From Bacteroidales bacterium (lineage in GTDB: Bacteria; Bacteroidota; Bacteroidia; Bacteroidales; UBA3824): 6,484 nt of DNA. The stretch lies in contig JAFXMJ010000321.1 of the NCBI GenBank assembly GCA_017530465.1, forward strand, positions 1 through 6,484. The letters run 5' to 3'. Positions 1 to 6,233 of this stretch are shown one piece after another. Every line of letters starts with the position of its first letter. The stretch's first letter is position 1. A program made the translations under genes and the position numbers. The notes under the pieces were generated by a model. The model searched no databases. It was not told the DNA's origin and saw only the letters and a list, made by a program, of their open reading frames with translations.

Positions 1-1797
1 AATGAAATGCTTTACCGCGTGTACGGCACTGACGAATATTTCACAACCACAGATGCCGACGGCAAGTATTCGATGAAAGTTGAAAGAGGTGAAAGTGGTT
101 TCACGGGAACACTTTACGCTTTCAGTGATGAATATTTGACAAACCCTATTTCGATTTCTAATGCCACCAAATCCATTGACAACTTGAATTTCAAGGCATT
201 GACAAAGACAATCACAGTGTCAGGCAAGGTGCTGGATGCAAGTAATGCGACTCTTCAAGGCGTTGTTGTATCAACACAATCTACCATACCCCAATCAGAA
301 GCCTTGCAAATGAATGAAGTATTGTCAAGCAGTGGTTATTCAGTGTCAAACACGTCATGGGAAACTGTTGAATTTACTCCGACACGTCCGTATCTGACAC
401 AAGTTGACATTATGGGATGGTACAAAGGGAATCCTGGAAGCATCACAGTTGCAATTTTAGACGGCAACAAGAATGTAATATGGTATGATGCCATACCACA
501 AGAAAAATTTATCCAAACATACTCAAATTCCAAAAACTGGAACTCACTGGAATTTGGATATGCATTACCCGTTCAAGCCGGACAAAAATATTATGTAGGT
601 CTTAAAGCAAATACACAAGACGACGCCAACTACTATGTATATTCTCACGACGGCAACGGTGGTATGAATTACCGAGTCTATTCATGCGAAAAACCATTCG
701 TAACATCATCCTCTAAAGGTGAATACGAAATAGAAATCGACCGCTATTTCTCTGGTTCGCTCTATGCCATTCACGACACCAAGACTTTCAACACCTTCAC
801 ATTCTCCAACCTGTCAGCAAGCGCAACAGGCAAGAACTTCAAAGAGAATGGCGAGTCGGTAAGCTACTATGGTCCATTGACGGTAACGGAAGGAAACGGC
901 GTAAAGACTGCTGTGATAGATGGAACGTCATTGGAAACAATTGAAGTCGAGAATGAAATTGAGGTGTCCTCATTGAAATTGGAGCGCAAATTTACCGCTG
1001 GAGTCAATACTACCATTGCTCTGCCCTTTAATTTCAACGCAAGCAATTTCAGCGGTGGCACTTTCCACACACTGAAAAGGGTGTATCACAATGGAACCGA
1101 GTGGATTGCAGAACTCTCACCCGCGATAACAGGTACTATTCTCGCCAACACACCTTACATCTACCAACCCGAAACCTCCAGCACGGAAGTAACATTTTCA
1201 AATGTTAAAATAGAAAAAACGCAAGAACTGACAGTAAAACCTGAAGGTTCGGATTGGGAACTCGTGACTGCATACTCAAAGATGGAATGGAATGACAAAT
1301 CCAAAGATTATGGCTACGCAGCAAGTGCCAATGACGAAAGAGGAATCAAAGTTGGAGACTTTGTAAGAGCGGGCAAAGGTGCGTGGATGAGACCTATGCG
1401 TTGCTATCTGCATTATGCTGGTACTGACAATACATTCAGCAAATCCACCATCGACTTGCCGCAATCAATCATCGTAGTAATTGCAGAAGAAGAACAGGAG
1501 GAAGAACCGCAAATTGTTGAGGAAGAGCAGCCACAAGATGTTGATTCTGTTGAAGACGATTTTGCAACTCCTATTTCAGAAATAGTTGCCACCAACAAAA
1601 TCAACGTCTGGTCTTACGAAAAGACAATCTTCATTGAGGCAACGGCTGGACAGCATTACACAATCATTGATGCCAATGGCAGAATGCTTCTGAACTCTGA
1701 AACGACATCAGACCGCGAGGAAGTGGTTTTGAACACCAAGACAAGCGGAATGCTGATTGTAAGAATTGCAAACAAATCATTCAAACTTAAATACTAA
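1..1797 (+). CDS. Large modular T9SS-secreted surface protein, 3' part (5'-truncated)
   Basis: The reading frame is open from base 1, so the ATG at 7 is probably internal and the real start lies upstream of the window. Numbering residues from that Met: 1-70 are the tail of one repeat unit. Residues 72-280 form the next unit, a carboxypeptidase-regulatory-like beta-sandwich (SGKVLDASNATLQGVVV, then GEYEIEIDR) with a jelly-roll-like domain of about 135 residues inserted in it (about 95-232). Residues about 329-492 are a beta-rich module starting FTAGVNTTIALPFNF. Next is an acidic linker (about 494-518, 14 of 25 residues Asp/Glu), and residues about 530-596 are a T9SS-type sorting domain (INVWSYEKTIFIE, DANGRML, final SFKLKY). 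By family knowledge such proteins are exported by T9SS and surface-anchored or released; an adhesive or glycan-binding role is inference. No catalytic motif is visible. Its codons look more A/T-rich than those of the next large gene. A 41-codon gene follows after 5 bases, probably co-transcribed. Confidence 0.85.
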   Translation, partial: NEMLYRVYGTDEYFTTTDADGKYSMKVERGESGFTGTLYAFSDEYLTNPISISNATKSIDNLNFKALTKTITVSGKVLDASNATLQGVVVSTQSTIPQSEALQMNEVLSSSGYSVSNTSWETVEFTPTRPYLTQVDIMGWYKGNPGSITVAILDGNKNVIWYDAIPQEKFIQTYSNSKNWNSLEFGYALPVQAGQKYYVGLKANTQDDANYYVYSHDGNGGMNYRVYSCEKPFVTSSSKGEYEIEIDRYFSGSLYAIHDTKTFNTFTFSNLSASATGKNFKENGESVSYYGPLTVTEGNGVKTAVIDGTSLETIEVENEIEVSSLKLERKFTAGVNTTIALPFNFNASNFSGGTFHTLKRVYHNGTEWIAELSPAITGTILANTPYIYQPETSSTEVTFSNVKIEKTQELTVKPEGSDWELVTAYSKMEWNDKSKDYGYAASANDERGIKVGDFVRAGKGAWMRPMRCYLHYAGTDNTFSKSTIDLPQSIIVVIAEEEQEEEPQIVEEEQPQDVDSVEDDFATPISEIVATNKINVWSYEKTIFIEATAGQHYTIIDANGRMLLNSETTSDREEVVLNTKTSGMLIVRIANKSFKLKY

Positions 1798-1802
1798 ACA
1801 AA

Positions 1803-1928
1803 ATGAACACAAACGAACAGAAGAAGGTGTACACCACACCAGAGATCGAGGTTGTGGAGCTGGAAAGGCAACCGCAATTGTTGTACGCTACTGGTACACC
1901 AGAAGGCAATGGAGAGTTGAATTCGTAA
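1803..1928 (+). CDS. Small 41-aa Bacteroidetes peptide with YxxPE motif, unknown function
   Basis: An ATG five bases after the stop of the surface-protein gene opens a 41-codon frame ending in TAA at 1926-1928. The peptide begins MNTNEQKKVYTTPEIEVVEL, continues ERQPQLLYATG and ends TPEGNGELNS. Lys-Lys-x-Tyr-x-x-Pro-Glu, then an alternating acidic/hydrophobic stretch, a Leu-Leu pair and a Gly/polar tail is a layout I recognise from many short unannotated Bacteroidales proteins. It has no signal peptide or membrane segment. The tight spacing and the terminator 21 bases after the stop place it at the end of the surface-protein operon, likely translationally coupled. Its function is unknown. The leader-like front and Gly-containing tail could suggest a modified-peptide precursor, but no maturation enzyme is present in the window. 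A longer overlapping frame (1766-1951) looks like a shadow. Confidence rests on spacing and recognisable pattern; length alone is weak evidence. Confidence 0.72.
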   Translation: MNTNEQKKVYTTPEIEVVELERQPQLLYATGTPEGNGELNS

Positions 1929-1949
1929 CACCTCATCTCACCCCAAGCT

Positions 1950-2001
1950 AAGACCGCCCCAAACAAGAATTTTCAAATTCTTTCCGGGACGGTCTTTTTT
2001 T
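1950..2001 (+). terminator. Intrinsic terminator of the surface protein/small peptide operon
   Basis: AAGACCGCCCC (1950-1960) pairs with GGGACGGTCTT (1986-1996): seven pairs, one C-A mismatch, then three G-C pairs. The loop holds a second stem, AAGAAT (1965-1970) with ATTCTT (1977-1982). A run of seven T (1995-2001) follows, overlapping the foot of the stem. This is a textbook Rho-independent terminator 21 bases beyond the small peptide's stop codon. Confidence 0.9.
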
Positions 2002-2030
2002 ATGATAAGAATGGTTAAAGACAAAAAAAA

Positions 2031-2062
2031 TTTGCTAATGACCATGATTTTTAGTTACTTTG
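2031..2062 (+). promoter_or_regulatory. Bacteroidetes-type promoter for the CotH-domain gene
   Basis: TTTG (2031-2034) is separated by 20 bases from TTACTTTG (2055-2062), which matches the Bacteroidetes -7 element TAnnTTTG at all but the second base. The spacing matches the known -33/-7 arrangement for the primary sigma factor of this phylum. Transcription should start around 2069, giving a leader of roughly 20 bases before the ATG at 2092. That leader (AAAACCAAACAAAGACA) is A-rich and has no Shine-Dalgarno sequence, as is usual in this phylum. Confidence 0.7.
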
Positions 2063-2091
2063 CGGCGAATATTTAAAACCAAACAAAGACA

Positions 2092-5000
2092 ATGAAAAGA
2101 CTTATTACAGCAGCCGTATTGTCGCTTGCGGCGGCGACAGCTGCACAATCTCAAATCGTTATCAACGAAATATGCACAGGCACCGACACGCTTGCATACA
2201 AGCAGCACTCCTGCGACTGGGTGGAGCTGTACAATGCTGGCTCGGCTGACGTCAACCTCAAGGGATACGCCCTCTCCGACAATCCCAAAAAGCCGCGCAA
2301 ACACGTAATCGACTGCGACGCCGTTATAAAGACCGGCGGACACATAGTCATATTGTGCAACGACCTCGGCACAGGCCTCAACGCCGGATTCAAGCTCTCG
2401 AGCGACGGCGGCGAAGAAGTGGTGCTGTCCAACCCCAACGAAGAAATCATCGACCAAGTAACCACCCCGAGACTTCAGGACGACTTTTCATACGGTCGCC
2501 TTACCGACGGAGCTTCCTCGTGGGGAATATTCGACGTTGCCACCCCAGGTCAAAGGAATTCCAACGCCAAAGCCCTCGCCCCAACGCCCGTAATATCGCC
2601 CACCGCAGGATTTTTCACGATGTCGCAGAAGGTTTCCATCACCTGCTCCGACCCCTCGGCAACGATTTATTACACCACCGACGGCTCTACCCCATCCAAA
2701 TCGTCTAAGAAATACACAGCAGCCTTCACCGTAGGCAAAACCACCGCAGTACGCGCCATTGCCATCAGCAGCGGATGCAAGGACAGCAGGGTGGCAACGA
2801 CTACATACTTCATCAACGACCGCGAAATGACCCTTCCCGTGGTGTCGCTCGTCACCGACAATAAGAATTTTTACGACAACAGGATAGGCATCTACGTAGA
2901 AGGCACCAATGGCGTTGCTGGCAAATGCTCCGACAATCCCGTCAATTGGAACCAAGACTGGGAACGCCCCGTGCATATCGAATACTTCGACAAGAATCAG
3001 ATACTCCAGCTTTCGCAGGATGCCGGCGTGAAGATTACCGGCACTTGCAGCCGCACCAACGCCATGAAATCGCTCCGCATCATAGCCCGCAAGCAATACG
3101 GCGACAGCAGACTCAGGTACAAATTTTTCGACAAGAAAGACATCAGCGAGTTTAAGTCAATCGTACTCCGCAACGGCGGCAACGATTTCCAAGGCACTAT
3201 GCTCCGCGACGCCCTTATCACTGGACTTGCTGCAAGCGGCGGCATGGACGTGGACGTACAGGCGTTGCAGCCGGTGGCAGTATTCCTCAACGGCGAATAT
3301 CTCGGCATGCACAATATGCGCGAAAAAGTGTCAGACCACTACGCCGAAGAGAATTACGGCGTGGAGAGCGACCTCGTTGACCTCCTCGAATACAAGGGCG
3401 AAAACAAATCATTCGAAGACAACATCGCAATCATTGATGGCGACAACAAGGATTTTGTCGAACTTATGAAATTCGTAAAGAACAACAGCCTCGCCAACAA
3501 AACCAACTACGAAAAGGTTGCGGCTCAGATTGACATCGACAATTTCATAGATTATTGGGTGGCGCAGATATATGTTGACAATGAGGATTGGCCTATGAAC
3601 AACAACAAATGGTGGCGCGCCCGTGGCAAAAACACCAAATGGCGTTGGATCCTATTCGGCACCGAATATTCGTGCGGCGTATATGGCGGACAGCCTACCG
3701 TCAATTCTGTATGGCGCGACATCGACATCAACTCCGACGGTTGGTCAACCACAGAATGGTCTACTCGCCTGATGCGCAAACTCTTGGAAAACGAGGAATT
3801 TAAGGCGAAATTCCTCCAAAGGTTCACCTACCACATGGACCATACATTCAAATACGCAAGGGTGAAAGAATTTTCCGACTCGCTCAGGAACTTGGTAAAG
3901 ACAGAGTTTTTGAACTACCAAGCCCCAAAATATTATAGCTGGTTAGGTCCAAGCTGGTGGGGCGGGTCGAGCTGGGAATCCAACATAGACAACCTCAACA
4001 GCTGGTTTGAGCAACGCCCGAAACAAGTTTCTCAGCATCTGAGGGACTATTTCCACATCTCCAGCCGCTACGACGTCACCGTGTCGGCAGACATCAACAA
4101 TGTGAAATTCTCCGTCAACCATTGCCCCTCCACCGCCTATATCACCGGCAGGTATTTTGCGGATGTCAATCTCAACCTCAGCGCAGTGCTGCCCGAAGGC
4201 AAGGCTGTCAACTATTGGAATGTTACCGACGCCAACGGCAACGAAAAGAAGATGTACACAGAGGAAATCGACCTTATGATTACCAACAACGTCGTGGTAA
4301 AACTCTACACGAAGGACGCCACGCCCGCCACACTGCCCGCAAGGACAACTCAAGTGGCAGGTCTGTATGTCAACGAGATAATGCCCTACAACAAGGGCGC
4401 ACTCTCCGACGAGACAGGACACTTCCCGGGCTGGATAGAATTTTATAACGACAACAACTACGCCATCGACATGGCTGGTCTCTACATCTTCAACAACGAC
4501 AAGAAAGCCAAGCAATACCAGATACCCGGCGGCAGCAGCGACCTCACCACAATCCCCGCCAAGGGACACCTCGTATTCTTTGCCGACGGCAAGCCTGAGC
4601 TTGGCGCGTTGCACATGAACTACACGCTCAAGGAAGACAAAGAAAATTCTGTGAACCTCGGTCAGATATTGAACGGAGAAAACCTCTACATCGACTATAT
4701 GGACGCGCCCACACTCAAGAAAAATCAATCTTACGGACGCAGCTCCGACGGCAATAAGAACCTCGTCACCTTCGTAGAATCGACGCCTTTTGCCAAAAAC
4801 AGCACTGGCAAAGTGGAGGCCACAATCCCGACCTACACCTACACTGGCGACAATCAAGACGTCAACCCCAACGACAATCCCAATACTGCCGTATCGGAAC
4901 ACGTAGTGGCATCTTCTACATTGAATGTGTACCCCAATCCCACCAACGACTACGCACGTATCGACAGCGAGTCTGAGGACGTAAGCTACGCACTATACAA

Positions 5001-5130
5001 CATCGCTGGCGAAAAACTCACCTCCGGCACTGGCAAGGAAATCGACCTCACCAACCTGCCCTCAGGTATGTACGTATTGCAGGCATACGTAGGCGGCTCG
5101 TTGAAAAACGTAAAAGTCATCAAGAGGTAA
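2092..5130 (+). CDS. Secreted CotH-kinase-like protein with two lamin-tail domains and T9SS sorting domain
   Basis: The start is well fixed: the ATG follows a promoter and opens a signal peptide (MKRLITAAVLSLAAATAAQS, cleavage probably near residue 20). Domains in order: lamin-tail domain 1 (about 21-156, from IVINEI to ATPGQRN); chitobiase/hexosaminidase C-terminal-like domain (about 164-242, with TIYYTTDGSTPS); CotH-kinase-like domain (about 248-655), including NGEYLGMHNMREK (400-412) and YVDNEDWPMNNNK (494-506); a beta-rich module (about 661-750); lamin-tail domain 2 (about 757-903, from GLYVNEI); and a C-terminal T9SS sorting domain (about 938-1012) with VYPNP at 946-950, LPSGMYVLQ and final VIKR. 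CotH proteins are atypical secreted kinases. Here the expected Asp-x-Asp after the N/D motif reads FGTEY, so activity is uncertain. The protein should be exported by Sec then T9SS and end on the cell surface or outside. It appears monocistronic, between its own promoter and terminator. Substrate and role are unknown. Confidence 0.93.
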   Translation: MKRLITAAVLSLAAATAAQSQIVINEICTGTDTLAYKQHSCDWVELYNAGSADVNLKGYALSDNPKKPRKHVIDCDAVIKTGGHIVILCNDLGTGLNAGFKLSSDGGEEVVLSNPNEEIIDQVTTPRLQDDFSYGRLTDGASSWGIFDVATPGQRNSNAKALAPTPVISPTAGFFTMSQKVSITCSDPSATIYYTTDGSTPSKSSKKYTAAFTVGKTTAVRAIAISSGCKDSRVATTTYFINDREMTLPVVSLVTDNKNFYDNRIGIYVEGTNGVAGKCSDNPVNWNQDWERPVHIEYFDKNQILQLSQDAGVKITGTCSRTNAMKSLRIIARKQYGDSRLRYKFFDKKDISEFKSIVLRNGGNDFQGTMLRDALITGLAASGGMDVDVQALQPVAVFLNGEYLGMHNMREKVSDHYAEENYGVESDLVDLLEYKGENKSFEDNIAIIDGDNKDFVELMKFVKNNSLANKTNYEKVAAQIDIDNFIDYWVAQIYVDNEDWPMNNNKWWRARGKNTKWRWILFGTEYSCGVYGGQPTVNSVWRDIDINSDGWSTTEWSTRLMRKLLENEEFKAKFLQRFTYHMDHTFKYARVKEFSDSLRNLVKTEFLNYQAPKYYSWLGPSWWGGSSWESNIDNLNSWFEQRPKQVSQHLRDYFHISSRYDVTVSADINNVKFSVNHCPSTAYITGRYFADVNLNLSAVLPEGKAVNYWNVTDANGNEKKMYTEEIDLMITNNVVVKLYTKDATPATLPARTTQVAGLYVNEIMPYNKGALSDETGHFPGWIEFYNDNNYAIDMAGLYIFNNDKKAKQYQIPGGSSDLTTIPAKGHLVFFADGKPELGALHMNYTLKEDKENSVNLGQILNGENLYIDYMDAPTLKKNQSYGRSSDGNKNLVTFVESTPFAKNSTGKVEATIPTYTYTGDNQDVNPNDNPNTAVSEHVVASSTLNVYPNPTNDYARIDSESEDVSYALYNIAGEKLTSGTGKEIDLTNLPSGMYVLQAYVGGSLKNVKVIKR

Positions 5131-5160
5131 TTCACAATTCACAATGCATAATGCATAATT
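5129..5160 (+). repeat. Heptamer tandem repeat array (two unit types)
   Basis: Starting on the last two bases of the CotH gene's stop codon, the sequence runs in exact 7-base steps: AATTCAC twice (5129-5142), AATGCAT twice (5143-5156), then a partial AATT (5157-5160). It sits between the stop codon and the terminator hairpin. Arrays of this look turn up in intergenic DNA of several bacteria as far as I recall. No function is known to me. Confidence 0.8.
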
Positions 5161-5162
5161 GT

Positions 5163-5205
5163 ATAAAGGGTCTGTCTAAACTATTTTTTTAGACAGACCT
5201 TTTAT
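5163..5205 (+). terminator. Intrinsic terminator of the CotH-domain gene
   Basis: GGTCTGTCTAAA (5169-5180) pairs perfectly over 12 bp with TTTAGACAGACC (5188-5199) around a 7-base loop. The stem can be extended outward by A-T pairs to about 5163/5205 through one G-T wobble. TTTTATTAT follows the stem on the plus strand. Because the left flank is A-rich, the hairpin could also stop transcription on the minus strand. Confidence 0.88.
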
Positions 5206-5219
5206 TATGATAATTATTG

Positions 5220-5253
5220 ATTTTGTAAAATTTTCTTATAAATTTTGCAAAAT
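5220..5253 (+). promoter_or_regulatory. Pair of 12-bp palindrome-like sites, 22 bp apart
   Basis: ATTTTGTAAAAT (5220-5231) and ATTTTGCAAAAT (5242-5253) are directly repeated. The second is a perfect palindrome; the first differs by one base at the centre. Their 22-bp spacing is about two helical turns, as expected for cooperative binding of a dimeric regulator on one DNA face. They lie about 65 bases upstream of the dapF -33 element. A regulatory role is inference; AT-rich DNA makes chance similarity possible. Confidence 0.35.
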
Positions 5254-5318
5254 TTCTTGTCGCAAGGCAACTCCATAGCCGCCCTGTATAAGTCATTTAC
5301 TTAATTATAAGTGTAATT

Positions 5319-5350
5319 GTTGCAAGAGAAAACAATGTAGAGTATTTTTG
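5319..5350 (+). promoter_or_regulatory. Bacteroidetes-type promoter for dapF
   Basis: TATTTTTG (5343-5350) is an exact match to the -7 consensus TAnnTTTG. GTTG (5319-5322), one mismatch from the -33 TTTG, lies 20 bases upstream, the normal spacing. The expected start near 5357 gives a roughly 30-base A-rich leader before the ATG at 5388, without a Shine-Dalgarno site. Confidence 0.7.
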
Positions 5351-5387
5351 CGCCGAAAAAAATAGACCATCTTAATTGAAAATTATA

Positions 5388-6233
5388 ATGAAAAAAATAC
5401 CTTTTGTAAAGATGCATGGCGCAGGCAACGATTATATTTATATCGACTGTTTTGCTACGCCCGCTGACAGCCTCGGCGACATTCACGAACTCGCCCGCCG
5501 TATGAGCGACCGTCATTTTGGCGTGGGCGGCGATGGCATTGTACTTATAATGCCATCCGACAATGGCTGCGACGTAAGGATGAGGATGTTCAATTCCGAC
5601 GGCTCGGAGGCTGAGATGTGCGGCAACGCAAGCCGTTGCGTCGCCAAATATGCCTACGACCACGCAATTGTTAAATCCGCCGACTTCACACTCCAGACCA
5701 AGGCTGGCGTCAAGATAATCCACGTAACCACCGATGCCAACAACATCGTCACAAGCGCAACCGTAGATATGGGCGAGCCTGCCGTGCTGCCATCGGGCGC
5801 GGCTATTCCCGGCGGCTTCAAATACACGGCTGTAAGCATGGGCAATCCGCATTGTGTGATTTTTGTAGATGAAATCACCGACGCGCATGTACACACAGAA
5901 GGGCCAAAAATTGAAACCTGTACTGAAGTATTTCCTCAGAAAACCAACGTGGAATTTGCCCACGTCATCAATCAAAACGAAATCCGTATGCGCGTATGGG
6001 AGCGCGGCGCGGGCGAGACATTGGCATGCGGCACTGGCGCGTGCGCTACACTCGTGGCTGCTGTTGTCAACGGACTTTGCGACCGCAAGGCTACTCTCAA
6101 ACTTCTTGGTGGTAATTTGGTAATAGAATGGAACGAAAAAACCGGGCGAATCTTAATGACTGGCCCGGCTGAATACGCCTTTGAAGGACTTTGGTCGGTC
6201 TCCAGGGGATCGAACCCTGGACCCACTGATTAA
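5388..6233 (+). CDS. dapF: Diaminopimelate epimerase DapF
   Basis: DapF interconverts LL- and meso-diaminopimelate in the cytoplasm without a cofactor, the penultimate step of lysine synthesis and the source of meso-DAP for peptidoglycan. Family motifs are present in order: FVKMHGAGNDYIYID (6-20), GVGGDGIVLI (45-54), FNSDGSEAEMCGNASRC (68-84) with catalytic Cys78, VSMGNPHCVIFV, and GETLACGTGACA with catalytic Cys214. The two cysteines form the usual acid/base pair. I chose the ATG at 5388, two residues before the conserved KIPFVKMHG start; an in-frame TTG at 5376 would add only four residues. The protein is 281 aa, near the family's usual 270-280. The conserved end TGPAEYAFEG is followed by LW and then residues encoded by the complement of tRNA-Lys, so the last 14 codons including the stop overlap that tRNA. 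The gene has its own promoter and no visible plus-strand terminator. Confidence 0.96.
   Translation: MKKIPFVKMHGAGNDYIYIDCFATPADSLGDIHELARRMSDRHFGVGGDGIVLIMPSDNGCDVRMRMFNSDGSEAEMCGNASRCVAKYAYDHAIVKSADFTLQTKAGVKIIHVTTDANNIVTSATVDMGEPAVLPSGAAIPGGFKYTAVSMGNPHCVIFVDEITDAHVHTEGPKIETCTEVFPQKTNVEFAHVINQNEIRMRVWERGAGETLACGTGACATLVAAVVNGLCDRKATLKLLGGNLVIEWNEKTGRILMTGPAEYAFEGLWSVSRGSNPGPTD
6136..6168 (-). terminator. Candidate minus-strand terminator of the tRNA cluster, inside dapF
   Basis: Read on the minus strand, CCGGGC (6168-6163), a 15-base loop and GCCCGG (6147-6142) form a six-pair all-GC stem followed directly by TTTTTT (6141-6136). It begins 23 bases beyond the 3' end of tRNA-Lys, where a tRNA-operon terminator is expected. 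The same bases encode the conserved EKTGRILMTGPA stretch of DapF on the other strand. On the plus strand the hairpin has an A-run before it and no T-run after it, so it would not stop dapF transcription. The loop is long and the stem short, which lowers confidence. Confidence 0.55.

Noticed and set aside
1766..1951. 61-codon plus-strand frame overlapping the end of gene 1 and the small peptide
   Set aside because: It starts inside gene 1 and is rich in Arg/Thr/His without pattern, whereas the frame starting at 1803 gives a recognisable peptide with ideal spacing.
2488..3096. Minus-strand frame of 202 codons opposite the chitobiase-like and CotH domains
   Set aside because: Its composition is that of an antisense shadow; no promoter or motif supports it.
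3943..4902. Long antisense open frame (319 codons) on the minus strand inside the CotH gene
   Set aside because: It lies opposite a clearly coding frame, is rich in Val/Gly/Cys as expected from the complement of GAC/AAC/GGC-rich codons, and has no recognisable domain.
5256..5266. Small CTTG/CAAG hairpin with a 3-base loop in the dapF upstream spacer
   Set aside because: A four-pair stem is too short to distinguish from chance and has no T-run or conserved context.
5376..5387. TTG start for dapF, four codons upstream of the ATG
   Set aside because: The ATG at 5388 already leaves the family-typical short lead before the KMHGAGND motif, and alternative starts are rare in this setting.
5301..5975. 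Minus-strand frame of 224 codons covering the dapF promoter and 5' half
   Set aside because: It is antisense to the conserved DapF motifs and runs over the dapF promoter and leader; no domain is recognisable.
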